Shown: positions 39,673 through 47,555 of the stretch, piece after piece
Numbering within the stretch: position 1 is the stretch's first letter
Layout of the letters: each line of letters starts with the position of its first letter
Origin: Verrucomicrobiota bacterium
Lineage (GTDB): Bacteria > Verrucomicrobiota > Verrucomicrobiia > Opitutales > Opitutaceae
Direction: 5' to 3'
Length of the DNA stretch: 47,555 bases
Assembly: GCA_023433275.1 (NCBI GenBank)
Contig: JAEZDN010000104.1
Location: 1 to 47,555, forward strand
The notes under the pieces: generated by a model
The model's database searches: none
The model's input: only the letters and a program-made list of their open reading frames with translations
Told to the model about the DNA's origin: nothing
Position numbers and translations under genes: made by a program

Positions 39673-40707
39673 CTATTCTCGCCGGGCCTGCTCGAGCCGC
39701 TCCACGCGCTTGAAAAGCTCCGGCAGGCGCTGGCGCAGGATCGCAATGCGGCGGCTCAACATGACGGGAATCGCCGGGTTGCCGAGGACATATGCCCCTG
39801 GTTCCAGGTCGGAAAAGACACCGGTCTGGCCACCCGCCTTGGCGCCCTTGCCCAGGGTGAGGTGTCCGGCGACACCGGCCTGGCCGCCCAATATGACATA
39901 GTCTCCCAGCGTGGTGCTGCCCGAAATGCCCACTTGGGCGCAAAGGATGCAATGGCGCCCGATGGTGACGTTGTGCGCCACCTGAACCAGGTTATCAATC
40001 TTGGTCCCTTCGCCCACCAGAGTCCGGCTGAACCGGGCGCGATCAAGGGTGCTGTTGGCGCCGATCTCGACATCGTCGCCGATGGCCACGGTGCCGATCT
40101 GCGGCACCTTCTCGTGCCGGCCATTCACAAATTCGTAGCCGAAACCGTCCGAGCCGACGACGACGCCCGGCTGCAGCCGCACGCGCCGGCCCAAAGTGCA
40201 ACCAGCGGAGATCACGGCTCCCGGCATGATGAAGGAACCGTCGTCAATCGAGGCATTGGCCCCGACGAACACGGACGCCTGCAGGACACAATCCGCACCT
40301 ACGCGAGCACCCGCCTCGACCACACAAAGGGGCCCGATGTGCGCTGAGTCCGCGACCTGCGCCGAAGGTGCCACCACCGCGGACGGATGGATGCCTGGCG
40401 GGGGCTTGGGCCAAAGCGCCTGTTCGATGCGGGCGCAGATGCGGGCCAGCGCTACGGAAGGATTGTCGACGAACAGGTAGACTTGGTCAGACCGGGGTTC
40501 GCCCGCATAATCGAGCGGGAGCAGGACCACGCTTGCCTCTGTCGCGGGCACCTGGGTCTTGTACTTGGCATTCCCCAGAAAGGAGAGGTCTCCGGGTCGC
40601 GCGGACGACAGGGAGGCAATGTCGGTCACCGATTGGGCGGTCTGGCCTGCGGTCCGTTTCGGTCCAACAATGGCGACAATCTCCGCGAGGGTGTAGGCGA
40701 CCTGCAT
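39673..40707 (-). CDS. lpxD: UDP-3-O-acylglucosamine N-acyltransferase LpxD
   Basis: A 344-residue left-handed beta-helix acyltransferase of lipid A synthesis. An N-terminal uridine-binding domain (1-100) is followed by hexapeptide repeats (SAHIGPLCVVEAGARVGADC and so on) and the catalytic His in QVAHNVTIGRH, then a helical C-terminus. A GTG at 40713 is an alternative start. It follows bamA-ompH as in many Gram-negatives, but lpxA and fabZ are not next to it. Confidence 0.94.
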   Translation of the reverse strand: MQVAYTLAEIVAIVGPKRTAGQTAQSVTDIASLSSARPGDLSFLGNAKYKTQVPATEASVVLLPLDYAGEPRSDQVYLFVDNPSVALARICARIEQALWPKPPPGIHPSAVVAPSAQVADSAHIGPLCVVEAGARVGADCVLQASVFVGANASIDDGSFIMPGAVISAGCTLGRRVRLQPGVVVGSDGFGYEFVNGRHEKVPQIGTVAIGDDVEIGANSTLDRARFSRTLVGEGTKIDNLVQVAHNVTIGRHCILCAQVGISGSTTLGDYVILGGQAGVAGHLTLGKGAKAGGQTGVFSDLEPGAYVLGNPAIPVMLSRRIAILRQRLPELFKRVERLEQARRE

Positions 40708-40713
40708 GGGCAC

Positions 40714-40743
40714 AAAAAAGCCCTGTTCGGTGGAACAGGGCTT
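40714..40743 (-). terminator. intrinsic terminator after the OmpH gene
   Basis: Eleven-base-pair stem AAGCCCTGTTC/GAACAGGGCTT (40718-40728, 40733-40743) with a GGTG loop; on the minus strand it is followed by a T run (A at 40714-40719). It separates ompH from lpxD, whose start is only a few bases further on. Confidence 0.9.
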
Positions 40744-40757
40744 GGCAAGATCCGTTG

Positions 40758-41438
40758 TTACTTCTTGGGCTGGCTCACGTTGGGGACGGTGAACGGCGCC
40801 GGGGTCGAGGTCGCCGGGGCGGCGGCGGACGGTGTCGCGGCGGGAGCGGCGGCAGTCGGGGCCGGGCGATCCTTGTTCACTTCCGTGAGCACGGCGTCGG
40901 TCAGGTCGTAAGCGGGGTCGGCATAGAGCACGCCGGGGATGCCGAAGAGCGTCGGGCCCGAGCGATCGAGGACGAGCGTCGCGCCTTGGCGCTTGGCGAG
41001 GTCATTGACCACCTTGGTGATCTCTTCGAGCAACAGGTCGCGGTGAGTCTTGATGCGCTGCTGGAGGGAACGCTGCGTGTTGGTGCGGAAATTCTGAACC
41101 TCGCCCTGCTTGCGCTGGATTTCCTCGAGTTTGCCCTGGGCATCGGTCTCCGCCTTCGTGCGGGCTTCCGTGGTGAGCAGGCTGTTCTTCGACTGGTCGA
41201 TCAGCTCCTTGTACTCGTCCACCAAGGTCTGGCCCTGCTTGTTGAGCTCCTCGACCTGTTCCTGCGCCTTCTGCTCGGCGTCGCGGAACTTGGCGTTGGC
41301 CTCCTCCGTCTTGTAGTGGTTGTCGTAAACCCGGGCCATGTCGACGACGACCAGTTTCACTGCCGGCTGCGCGAGCAGGGCGGTGGAACCGGCGGCGAAG
41401 GCGGCGAGGGTGAGAAGGGAGCGGATGGTCTTGTTCAT
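40758..41438 (-). CDS. skp: OmpH/Skp-family periplasmic chaperone
   Basis: A 226-residue protein with a cleavable signal peptide (1-24, ALLAQ). A KLVVVDMARVYDNHYKTEEA strand and a long coiled-coil region (about 50-140) follow, then a globular end GVLYADPAYDLTDAVL. This is the Skp/OmpH fold that holds outer-membrane proteins in transit. The C-terminal 45 residues are Ala/Pro/Thr-rich, longer than in E. coli Skp. It follows bamA by 23 bases. Confidence 0.87.
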   Translation of the reverse strand: MNKTIRSLLTLAAFAAGSTALLAQPAVKLVVVDMARVYDNHYKTEEANAKFRDAEQKAQEQVEELNKQGQTLVDEYKELIDQSKNSLLTTEARTKAETDAQGKLEEIQRKQGEVQNFRTNTQRSLQQRIKTHRDLLLEEITKVVNDLAKRQGATLVLDRSGPTLFGIPGVLYADPAYDLTDAVLTEVNKDRPAPTAAAPAATPSAAAPATSTPAPFTVPNVSQPKK

Positions 41439-41461
41439 AGTGGGATTGGATGCGGAGGGTC

Positions 41462-43897
41462 TTAGAAACGGGTGCCGAAGGAGAAGTTGAACTGGTTGCC
41501 GGACTTGTTGAACTTATCCGTGGTCAGAGGAATGCCGAAATCGAGGCGCAGCGGCGCGCCGGCGACGAAGAGCATGATGCCGACGCCAAAGTTGTCGTTA
41601 TAATCCGCCGGACTGAAGTCGTAGGCGTCGACGTTAACGAAGCCGGCATCGTAGAAGAACGCCATGCGGACCGGCTTCACGAGGTCGAATGAATACTCGA
41701 GGCTGAAGAAGCCATAGGTCTTGCCACCGAGCGGCTCACCGCTGGCGTCCTTCGGCCCGACATCGCGGAACTCGAAGCCACGAAGATCGTTGGGTCCGCC
41801 GAGGAAGTAGCGGTCGTAGAACGGCACGCCCGGGACGAACGGGCCAAACGTGACCGGCTGGCCGGTGCTCGGGTCGGTGATGGTGCGGAACTGCGCCTTG
41901 TCACTGTCGCCAAAGCTTTCCACCACGCCGGTGCGGCCGATGACGGCGATGACCTGTTCCTGGAATTCGGCGATGGGGAAGAACTTCGAGCCGCGGAACT
42001 CGACGCGGTAATAATGATTGTCGCCGCCCATCGGGCCACCCGCGAGATCGAGGTTGAGGGCGGTGTAATGACCGCGCGTGGTGCTGACAATGCGGTCGCG
42101 CGTGTCCTGGTTCAGCATGAGCCCGATACGGGAGGTCGTCGTCTCGCCCTCGTAGAGGCGGAATTGGAGGGGTGCACCCGGATCCACGTTGGCGACGTCG
42201 ATCACCTCGTAGGTGTACGAGAGGCGCGACTCGAGCCAGTTGAACAGGCGCTTGCGGGCGTAGACTTCGCCACCCGTGCGGATTTCCTCGTAGTACGAGC
42301 TGTTGTAGTCGGAGGTCGTGCGGTAAAGCTGGAAGCCAGTGGCCAGCTGACGCTCGAGGAAGTACGGTTCCTCAAAGGCCATGATCAGCTCGCTCGATTG
42401 CGAACCGATTTGGAAGCGGAGCCGGAATTTCTGGCCGTCGCCCTGGAAGAAGGACCGGCGGTTGAACAGGTCGAAGTTGGACTGGGTGACCTCGGCGAAG
42501 ACGACGGCCTTCTCGAGGGAGCTGAAGCCGGCGCCGAAGGTGAGGTTGCCGGTGCGGGCTTCCTGCACGGAGATCTTCAGCGTGCGGCGGCCCGGGATGT
42601 TGGTGGACTCGTCGGTCACATTGACCGGTTCCTCGAAGAAGCGCGTGTTTTCCAGGCGCAGCTTGCTGATCTTCATGCGCACGCTGTCGAACACATCGCC
42701 GGGCCCGAGCACCAGCTCGCGGAGGATGACGATGCTCTTGGTCTTGGTGTTGCCCTCGATCTTGATCGACTCGACCTGGACGCGCTCGCCCTCCTCGATC
42801 ACATACTCGACGTCGATGTTGCCCGTCTCGAGGTTGGGCTTCCGCACCAGGCGGACGCGGGTGTCGGGCGGCAGGTAACCGGCCCGGCCGTAGAAGTCCT
42901 CCATTGACTCCGCGTCCTTGTCGAGAAGCGAGGGCTTGAAGACCGCGCCCTTGCGCTGGCGGGGAACGTATTGCAGGACCTGTTCGGGAAACAGTTTGTT
43001 GCCGGAGAACGAAATCTCGCCGACGCGGTACTGGCGTCCCTCGTTCACGCGGATGGTGATGACGAGCTTGTCGGGTTTCGGATAGTCGAAGGTGATCTTG
43101 TCCTCCGCGATCTCCACGTCGAGGAAGCCCTCTTCCTGGTAATAGTCCCGCAGCTTGATCAGGTCCTCGTCAAACTCGTCATCCTTGAGGCGGCCGCTGC
43201 CGAGCAGCCAGGAGAGCATGCTCCATTTCTTGGTTTCCATCTCCTTGCGCAGGCGGCGGGCCTTGATGGAATCGTTGCCGACGAAGTTGACGGCCGCGAT
43301 CTTGACGCGGGCGCCCTCGCGAATCCTGAAGGTGACGGTCGCGAAGCCGGTGGTGCGGTTGCGGTCGATGACGTACGAGACCTGCGCCTGGTTGTAACCG
43401 CGCTTCTGGTAGTACTCGTAGATCTTCTGGCTGTCTTCCTTGATCTGGCGCTCGTCGAGGGGGCCGTTGGCGACGGTCTTGATCTCCTTCGTGAGGCGGC
43501 GGGACTTCACGCCATTGTTGCCCTCGTATTGGACGTCGAGCACGCGGAACTTGGGGGTGACCTCGAAGACGAAATTCACCACATTGCCCGGGGCTTCCTC
43601 GCGCTTGACCTCGATGAACTCGAAGACGCCGGTGCGGTAGAGCGAGCGGATGTCACGGTCGATCAGGGCCTCGTCGAGCTCGGTATCCTCGCGCAGCACC
43701 ATGTTGGCGCGGACGATCTGTTCGCTGACCGACGCCATGCCGATGAACTTGATCGTGATGGTGCCAACGCGCTGGACCGGGGCTTCGGCTTGGGCTTGGG
43801 CGGGGCCGGCCTGCGCAAGCAGTGCGGGCGATCCGGCGGCGAGGAAAAGGCAGGCAAAAACTGCCAGCGGGAACAGCTTACGGGGTGAAGTTTTCAA
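41462..43897 (-). CDS. bamA: outer membrane protein assembly factor BamA
   Basis: An 811-residue Omp85 protein. Signal peptide 1-28, then five POTRA domains (about 40-440; each with GN-type turns such as YEGNNGVKSRRL and FSGNKLFPEQVL), and a 16-strand barrel whose RGF motif is DLRGFEFRDVG and which ends in NFSFGTRF with a terminal Phe. It inserts beta-barrel proteins in the outer membrane. Its start overlaps the dnaB 3' end by 20 bases. Confidence 0.96.
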   Translation of the reverse strand: MKTSPRKLFPLAVFACLFLAAGSPALLAQAGPAQAQAEAPVQRVGTITIKFIGMASVSEQIVRANMVLREDTELDEALIDRDIRSLYRTGVFEFIEVKREEAPGNVVNFVFEVTPKFRVLDVQYEGNNGVKSRRLTKEIKTVANGPLDERQIKEDSQKIYEYYQKRGYNQAQVSYVIDRNRTTGFATVTFRIREGARVKIAAVNFVGNDSIKARRLRKEMETKKWSMLSWLLGSGRLKDDEFDEDLIKLRDYYQEEGFLDVEIAEDKITFDYPKPDKLVITIRVNEGRQYRVGEISFSGNKLFPEQVLQYVPRQRKGAVFKPSLLDKDAESMEDFYGRAGYLPPDTRVRLVRKPNLETGNIDVEYVIEEGERVQVESIKIEGNTKTKSIVILRELVLGPGDVFDSVRMKISKLRLENTRFFEEPVNVTDESTNIPGRRTLKISVQEARTGNLTFGAGFSSLEKAVVFAEVTQSNFDLFNRRSFFQGDGQKFRLRFQIGSQSSELIMAFEEPYFLERQLATGFQLYRTTSDYNSSYYEEIRTGGEVYARKRLFNWLESRLSYTYEVIDVANVDPGAPLQFRLYEGETTTSRIGLMLNQDTRDRIVSTTRGHYTALNLDLAGGPMGGDNHYYRVEFRGSKFFPIAEFQEQVIAVIGRTGVVESFGDSDKAQFRTITDPSTGQPVTFGPFVPGVPFYDRYFLGGPNDLRGFEFRDVGPKDASGEPLGGKTYGFFSLEYSFDLVKPVRMAFFYDAGFVNVDAYDFSPADYNDNFGVGIMLFVAGAPLRLDFGIPLTTDKFNKSGNQFNFSFGTRF

Positions 43898-45296
43898 AGC
43901 GCGTAATTTCTTGGAGGAAAGTCAGTTTCAAATCTCCTACCGGTCCGTTGCGTTGCTTGGCAACGATTAAATCCGCCGCCCCGGCGGCGGTCTGGAATTT
44001 TTCGTCGGCGTCCTTGGGGCGGGAAAGCATCAACACCACGTCGGCATCTTGCTCGATGGATCCGGATTCGCGCAGATCCGACAAACGCGGGGTGCGGTTT
44101 TCCTTTTCCGACGAGCGGTTGAGCTGGCTTAGGACTAGGACCGGCACGTCTAGTTCCTTCGCCAACGCCTTTAATCCGCGGGAGACTTCGGCCACCTGCT
44201 GCTCGCGCGGCGCGCGCGGATCGGAGCCGTTCAGGAGCTGGAGGTAATCCACGATGACCATGCCGAGCTTCTTGCGGGCATGGATGCGCCGGGCCTTCGC
44301 CCGCAGTTCCATGATCGTGAGGTTGCTCGAGTCGTCGATGAGGATGGGCGTCTTCTTGAACTCCTCGGCCGCCTGGCCCAGCGCATTGACCTCGCGGCCG
44401 TCGCGGCCAACCAGGCCGTCGCGCAGGAGCTTCATGTTCACGCGCGAGCGCGCGCAAAGCATGCGCAGGGCCAGCTGGGACGAGCTCATTTCGAGCGAGA
44501 ACACCAGCACCGGCACCGCCTCGCCCTTGCCCGGCTTGGGCATGGCCGCGGCCTCGGCAATGTTGAGCGCGAAGCTGGTCTTGCCCATCGACGGACGGGC
44601 GGCGATCACGATCATTTCCTGCTTCTGGAAACCGAAGGTCATCGCGTCGAGATCCTTGAACCCCGAGGTGACGCCCGTGAGCTCGCCCTTCTTCATGAGG
44701 AGCTTGGCGATGACCTGGTTGGCGTCCTTGATCGCCTCCTTGATCTCCTGCGCGCTGTCGCTGACGCGGTCCTGGGTGACCTTGAAAAGTTCCTGTTCCA
44801 CCTTGTCGACGAACTCCTCGAGCCCGCCGGTGAAGCCGTACGCCTGCTCGATCGCGCCGGTGGCGGTCTTGATCAGCTCGCGCAGGAGGTGCTTCTCCCG
44901 GACCTTTTCAATGAAATAGCCGGCGTGCGCGGTCGTCGGGATCTTGCCCGTCACCTGCATGAGGTAAGGAAAACCCCCGACCTGTTCAAACACGCGTCGG
45001 GTCGTCAGCTCCTCGGCCAGGACTTCGACCGTGACGGGCTGCCCTTTCTGATAAAGTTCAACGATGGCCGAGAAGAGCAGCTGGTTGGCGGGCCAGTAGA
45101 AGGACTCGTTCGAGACTCGGGCCTCGAGGCAGCGCGCCACCGTATCGCTGCCGTCCAGCAGACAGCACGCGATCACATGCTGTTCGGCCTCCTCGCTGGC
45201 CGGCATCTCGCGCGACGGCGCCGACCGGGCCGCGCCCCGCCCTTCCCCGGCGGAGGAACGGGCAAAGGGTCGGGAATCGGTGCTGAGTTCAGCCAT
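43878..45296 (-). CDS. dnaB: replicative DNA helicase DnaB
   Basis: A 472-residue hexameric helicase. N-terminal collar domain (about 30-130, EEAEQHVIACCLLDG), linker helix, and RecA-like core (about 205-470) with Walker A ARPSMGKTSFALN, Walker B VIVDYLQLLNG, and the SQLNRSSEKE and SRPKDADEK motifs. No intein. Its end overlaps bamA by 20 bases; the gene lies 182 bases after rplI. Confidence 0.96.
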   Translation of the reverse strand: MAELSTDSRPFARSSAGEGRGAARSAPSREMPASEEAEQHVIACCLLDGSDTVARCLEARVSNESFYWPANQLLFSAIVELYQKGQPVTVEVLAEELTTRRVFEQVGGFPYLMQVTGKIPTTAHAGYFIEKVREKHLLRELIKTATGAIEQAYGFTGGLEEFVDKVEQELFKVTQDRVSDSAQEIKEAIKDANQVIAKLLMKKGELTGVTSGFKDLDAMTFGFQKQEMIVIAARPSMGKTSFALNIAEAAAMPKPGKGEAVPVLVFSLEMSSSQLALRMLCARSRVNMKLLRDGLVGRDGREVNALGQAAEEFKKTPILIDDSSNLTIMELRAKARRIHARKKLGMVIVDYLQLLNGSDPRAPREQQVAEVSRGLKALAKELDVPVLVLSQLNRSSEKENRTPRLSDLRESGSIEQDADVVLMLSRPKDADEKFQTAAGAADLIVAKQRNGPVGDLKLTFLQEITRFENFTP

Positions 45297-45374
45297 GGAG
45301 GTTCAGTAAGTTTTCCCGGTGCAGGCGCGGCAACCCTTGTTTGCCGACAAATTTTTCACGAGCCGGACGGACAG

Positions 45375-45404
45375 AAAAGAACCACGGCGGTATCGCCGTG
45401 GTTC
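45375..45404 (-). terminator. intrinsic terminator after rplI
   Basis: Eleven-base-pair stem GAACCACGGCG/CGCCGTGGTTC (45379-45389 and 45394-45404) with a GTAT loop. On the minus strand TTTTC follows; the T run is short. It separates the ribosomal-protein cluster from dnaB. Confidence 0.75.
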
Positions 45405-45478
45405 AGAAAGCAAAGAGTCCGGGCATGGCGGATGTAGAGGCGGGCACCCATACATGCGTCAGGCCGGACGTCGCGGGA

Positions 45479-45955
45479 TTACGAGGCCGCGGGCTCGATC
45501 GGGTTTTCGGAAACGACGTCGAAGCTGAGCTCGACCGTGACCTCGGAGTGCAGGCGGATGGTCGCCGTATGCTTGCCCAGGGTCTTGATCGGCTGGCCAA
45601 GGTGGATGCGGCGCTTTTCCAGGTTGATGCCGGCGGCGGCCAGCTTCTCGTGGATGTCATTGCCGGTGACCGCACCGAAGAGCTTGCCGCCCTCGCCGGT
45701 CTTCACGGCGATGGCGATGCCCGCCTTCTCGATCTGCTTGGCGAGCGCCTGCGCGCCGTCGAGCTCCTTGGCCTCGCGGAGACCGCGGGCCTTCTTGAGG
45801 GCCTCGACTTGCTTGCGGTTGGCCACGGTGAGCGGCACGGCCTTGCCCTGGGGCAGGAGGAAATTGCGCGCGTAGCCGGCGCGGACTTTGACCTGGTCGC
45901 CTTCGGCGCCGAGACCGTCGACAGGTTGGAGGAGGAGAACTTCTGCGTTAGCCAT
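45479..45955 (-). CDS. rplI: 50S ribosomal protein L9
   Basis: A 158-residue protein. N-terminal L9 domain VLLLQPVDGLGAEGDQVKV, then GYARNFLLPQGKAVPLT, a long connecting helix (about 45-80), and the C-terminal RNA-binding domain IHLGQPIKTLGKHTATIRLH. It sits in the rpsF-ssb-rplI cluster, with rpsR absent. Confidence 0.96.
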   Translation of the reverse strand: MANAEVLLLQPVDGLGAEGDQVKVRAGYARNFLLPQGKAVPLTVANRKQVEALKKARGLREAKELDGAQALAKQIEKAGIAIAVKTGEGGKLFGAVTGNDIHEKLAAAGINLEKRRIHLGQPIKTLGKHTATIRLHSEVTVELSFDVVSENPIEPAAS

Positions 45956-45979
45956 GGTATTTCGATTGGTGAATTTTTA

Positions 45980-46037
45980 TAGGAGCCTGCTTGCAGGCGA
46001 TGGATTGTCGCAGGAATCGCCTGCAAGCAGGCTCCTA
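45980..46037. repeat. REP-like palindrome, GGAGCCTGCTTGCAGGC family, copy 2
   Basis: Perfect 22-base arms (45980-46001 and 46016-46037) around a 14-base loop. It occupies the gap between ssb and rplI where rpsR is expected. Copy 1 is at 4694-4747. It may serve as an attenuator or mRNA stabiliser. Confidence 0.9.
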
Positions 46038-46051
46038 CGACAGGGAGTGGT

Positions 46052-46516
46052 TTAGAAGGGGACGTCTTCGTCCAGGTTTTCCTGCGGGGCCGGAGCGGCG
46101 GGTCGCGGGCTGGGAGCGGCGCCGGCACGGGGAGCGTAGGAACGGGCTTCGCCACCGCCCTCCCCGCCTCCACCTTCGCCGCGACCGCCGCCGAGGAACT
46201 GGAAGTTCTCGAGGACGACCTTCATGCGGCTGCGCTTTTCCTTGGTGTTCTTGTCCTCCCACTGGTCGAGGCGCAGGCGGCCTTCGACGAAGAGCGGGCG
46301 GCCCTTGGTGCAGTACTTGGAGATGTTTTCGCCGGACTTGCCCCAGGCCTCAATGTCGATGTAGGTCACCTCTTCGCGCTCGCCGCCGCTGTCGTCCTTG
46401 AACTTGCGGTTGACCGCGATGCTGAACGTGCAGATGGCGGTGCCCTTCGGCGTGACCCGGAGTTCCGGGTCGCGCGTCAGGTTGCCGATGAGCATGACTT
46501 TGTTGAGGTTGGCCAT
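46052..46516 (-). CDS. ssb: single-stranded DNA-binding protein
   Basis: A 154-residue OB-fold protein. NKVMLIGNLTRDPELRVTPK, then FSIAVNRKFKD and the VEGRLRLDQWEDKNT segment are the SSB core. A Gly/Pro-rich linker ends in the acidic tip NLDEDVPF, which binds partners such as RecO, PriA and DNA polymerase III chi. It lies 28 bases after rpsF and probably coregulated. Confidence 0.96.
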   Translation of the reverse strand: MANLNKVMLIGNLTRDPELRVTPKGTAICTFSIAVNRKFKDDSGGEREEVTYIDIEAWGKSGENISKYCTKGRPLFVEGRLRLDQWEDKNTKEKRSRMKVVLENFQFLGGGRGEGGGGEGGGEARSYAPRAGAAPSPRPAAPAPQENLDEDVPF

Positions 46517-46544
46517 GGGGTGAGGGCGGGACGGCGGGAACGCT

Positions 46545-46841
46545 TCAGGCGTTCTCGACGAGCGCGCGGTAAACGGTGTCGTTGAGGCGCAGGCGCTCGT
46601 GGAGCTGGGCGGGCGCGGTGGCGGGTGCCGAGAAGTTCACCTGGACGTAGACGCCCGCGGGGAATTTGTCGTCGGTCTTGCGCACGAACTCGCGGCGGCC
46701 GAGGTTCTCGACGGCGGTGACCTCGCCCTTCACGGCCGAGATCTCCTTCTTCACGGTCTCGATGATCTGGTCGACGGAGTCTTCCTTGCCCCGGTTATCG
46801 AGGATGAAGGTGGCTTTGTAGTTACGGTTGTTCTGGCTCAT
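46545..46841 (-). CDS. rpsF: 30S ribosomal protein S6
   Basis: A 98-residue S6 protein (YKATFILDNRGKEDSVDQII, KGEVTAVENLGRREF, and YVQVNFSAPATAPAQLHERL). It binds S18 and 16S rRNA in the platform. Its start lies 20 bases inside the 3' end of pth, in another frame. Confidence 0.94.
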   Translation of the reverse strand: MSQNNRNYKATFILDNRGKEDSVDQIIETVKKEISAVKGEVTAVENLGRREFVRKTDDKFPAGVYVQVNFSAPATAPAQLHERLRLNDTVYRALVENA

Positions 46842-47421
46842 GATGGTCGCGGCGGTTGAGGAGATTCATGGCGTGGGCCGGGCCGCTGGAGAGCAGCAGG
46901 CGGAGGCCGTCCACGAGAGTGGTTAGTTTTTGGGCAATGAGGGTTGATTCTTCTGATGTAAATTTACCGAGCACGAAGTCCTTGATGTCCATCCCGGCGG
47001 GGCGCGCTACGCCGATGCCGAGCCGGTAACGGACGAATCCGTTGCCGAGGTGCTCGAGCAGGCTGGCAACCCCGTTGTGGCCACCGGCGCTGCCGGTGAC
47101 CGATACCTTCACCAAGCCCAGGTCGATGTTGAAATCGTCATAGGCGGCGATGACGGCGGAAGGCGCGACCTTGTGGAAGTCGAGCAGGGTGCGAAGGGCG
47201 CGCCCGCTTTCGTTCATGTAGGTCTGCGGCTTGACGAGCAGTCGCGTGAGGCCGGGGCGGACATCCCAGCGGGCGATGAGGGCCTCGGCGCGGGAGTCGG
47301 ACCTCCACGTGAGACCTTCGGCGGCGGCCAGCGCGTCAACCACGGTGAAACCGAGGTTGTGGCGGGTGGCGGCGTATTCGCGCCCGGGATTGCCCAGTCC
47401 AGCAATCAGCGTGACGGACAT
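46822..47421 (-). CDS. pth: peptidyl-tRNA hydrolase
   Basis: A 199-residue enzyme that frees tRNA from stalled peptidyl-tRNA. LIAGLGNPGREYAATRHNLGF carries the catalytic His, LVKPQTYMNESG and AAYDDFNIDLG the Asp, and GSAGGHNGVASL the peptide-binding loop. It is downstream of the probable L25 gene, a usual pairing, and overlaps rpsF by 20 bases. Confidence 0.95.
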   Translation of the reverse strand: MSVTLIAGLGNPGREYAATRHNLGFTVVDALAAAEGLTWRSDSRAEALIARWDVRPGLTRLLVKPQTYMNESGRALRTLLDFHKVAPSAVIAAYDDFNIDLGLVKVSVTGSAGGHNGVASLLEHLGNGFVRYRLGIGVARPAGMDIKDFVLGKFTSEESTLIAQKLTTLVDGLRLLLSSGPAHAMNLLNRRDHHEPEQP

Positions 47422-47441
47422 GACTCAAAGAACAGCGTGCA

Positions 47442-47469
47442 AAACGGTCCGCCCGCGGACGGGCGGACC
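47442..47469 (-). terminator. intrinsic terminator between the L25-like gene and pth
   Basis: Ten-base-pair stem GGTCCGCCCG/CGGGCGGACC (47446-47455 and 47460-47469) with a CGGA loop. On the minus strand it is followed by TTTT. It lies 11 bases after the stop of the partial gene. Confidence 0.85.
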
Positions 47470-47480
47470 GGGAAAGGGCA

Positions 47481-47555
47481 TTACTTCTTGGCCGGGGCGG
47501 CGGCAGGCTTGGCGCCTGCAGCGGCCGGGGCGGCGGCCTTCGCGTCCTTGGCGGG
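47481..47555 (-). CDS. C-terminal end of a probable ribosomal protein L25 (Ctc family), partial
   Basis: The last 24 codons of a gene that runs off the window: PAKDAKAAAPAAAGAKPAAA then PAKK and TAA (47481-47483). A low-complexity Ala/Lys/Pro tail of this sort, directly before pth, is common in L25/Ctc proteins. The domain itself lies outside, so the name rests on gene order only. Confidence 0.5.
   Translation of the reverse strand, partial: PAKDAKAAAPAAAGAKPAAAPAKK

Overview
This window looks like a chromosomal segment of a GC-rich Gram-negative bacterium, most likely Verrucomicrobiota of the Opitutaceae/Opitutus type. This assignment comes from protein style and gene order, not from a database search. 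It carries a complete Gram-negative envelope toolkit (BamA, OmpH/Skp, LpxD, KdsC, LptC-LptA-LptB, an LptF/G permease, DegP) together with HPr kinase and a type II glutamine synthetase. Most genes are housekeeping genes; I see no tRNA, rRNA, CRISPR array, insertion sequence or prophage.

Layout. 1-1473: a 164-bp near-perfect inverted repeat that breaks a sugar-acid kinase (DUF1537) remnant, then a dienelactone hydrolase. 1952-4611: infA-xerD on minus; tadA and sodA on plus. 4764-11052 (minus): CHASE2 adenylate/guanylate cyclase, FecR-domain protein, O-antigen-ligase/TPR membrane protein, and GSII glutamine synthetase behind a good sigma-54-type promoter. 11273-12828 (plus): a kinase-like/PP2C fusion coupled to an AIG2-type cyclotransferase. 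12908-16011 (minus): an ECF sigma operon with a membrane protein and a two-LTxxQ CpxP/Spy-like protein, then SRP RNA and dnaX, whose A9 run joins a -1-frame tau extension. 16090-21842: LptF/G permease, rlmN, a polytopic membrane protein, metF, and a SUI1-family factor operon. 22015-27532: sucA-sucB-lpd, a complete 2-oxoglutarate dehydrogenase set. 27612-31542: HAD phosphatase, lipoprotein, rpiB, and a MarR/VOC-dioxygenase/hydrolase operon resembling the quinone-response mhq system. 31858-36855: UPF0173 hydrolase, kdsC-lptC-lptA-lptB-hprK-rph. 37223-47555 (minus): degP, prs, lpxD, ompH, bamA, dnaB, rplI, ssb, rpsF, pth and the tail of a probable L25 gene.

How the genes work together. KdsC makes Kdo for LPS; LptB/LptFG power LPS extraction and LptC/LptA bridge the periplasm; LpxD acylates the lipid A precursor; BamA, OmpH and DegP build and police the outer membrane; the O-antigen-ligase-like protein may add surface polysaccharide. 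Several small signalling units (CHASE2 cyclase with FecR, kinase-like/PP2C, ECF sigma with CpxP-like protein, HprK, MarR) are interspersed.

The least ordinary features are the dnaX A9 frameshift with loss of the usual zinc cysteines, the minimal kinase-like/PP2C fusion, the FecR/CHASE2 pair, the sigma-54 promoter of glnII, the mhq-like operon, hprK in the kdsC-lpt cluster, the missing rpsR between ssb and rplI, two families of palindromic intergenic repeats, and the inverted repeat at the left edge. I found no clear previously undescribed defence or mobile system.
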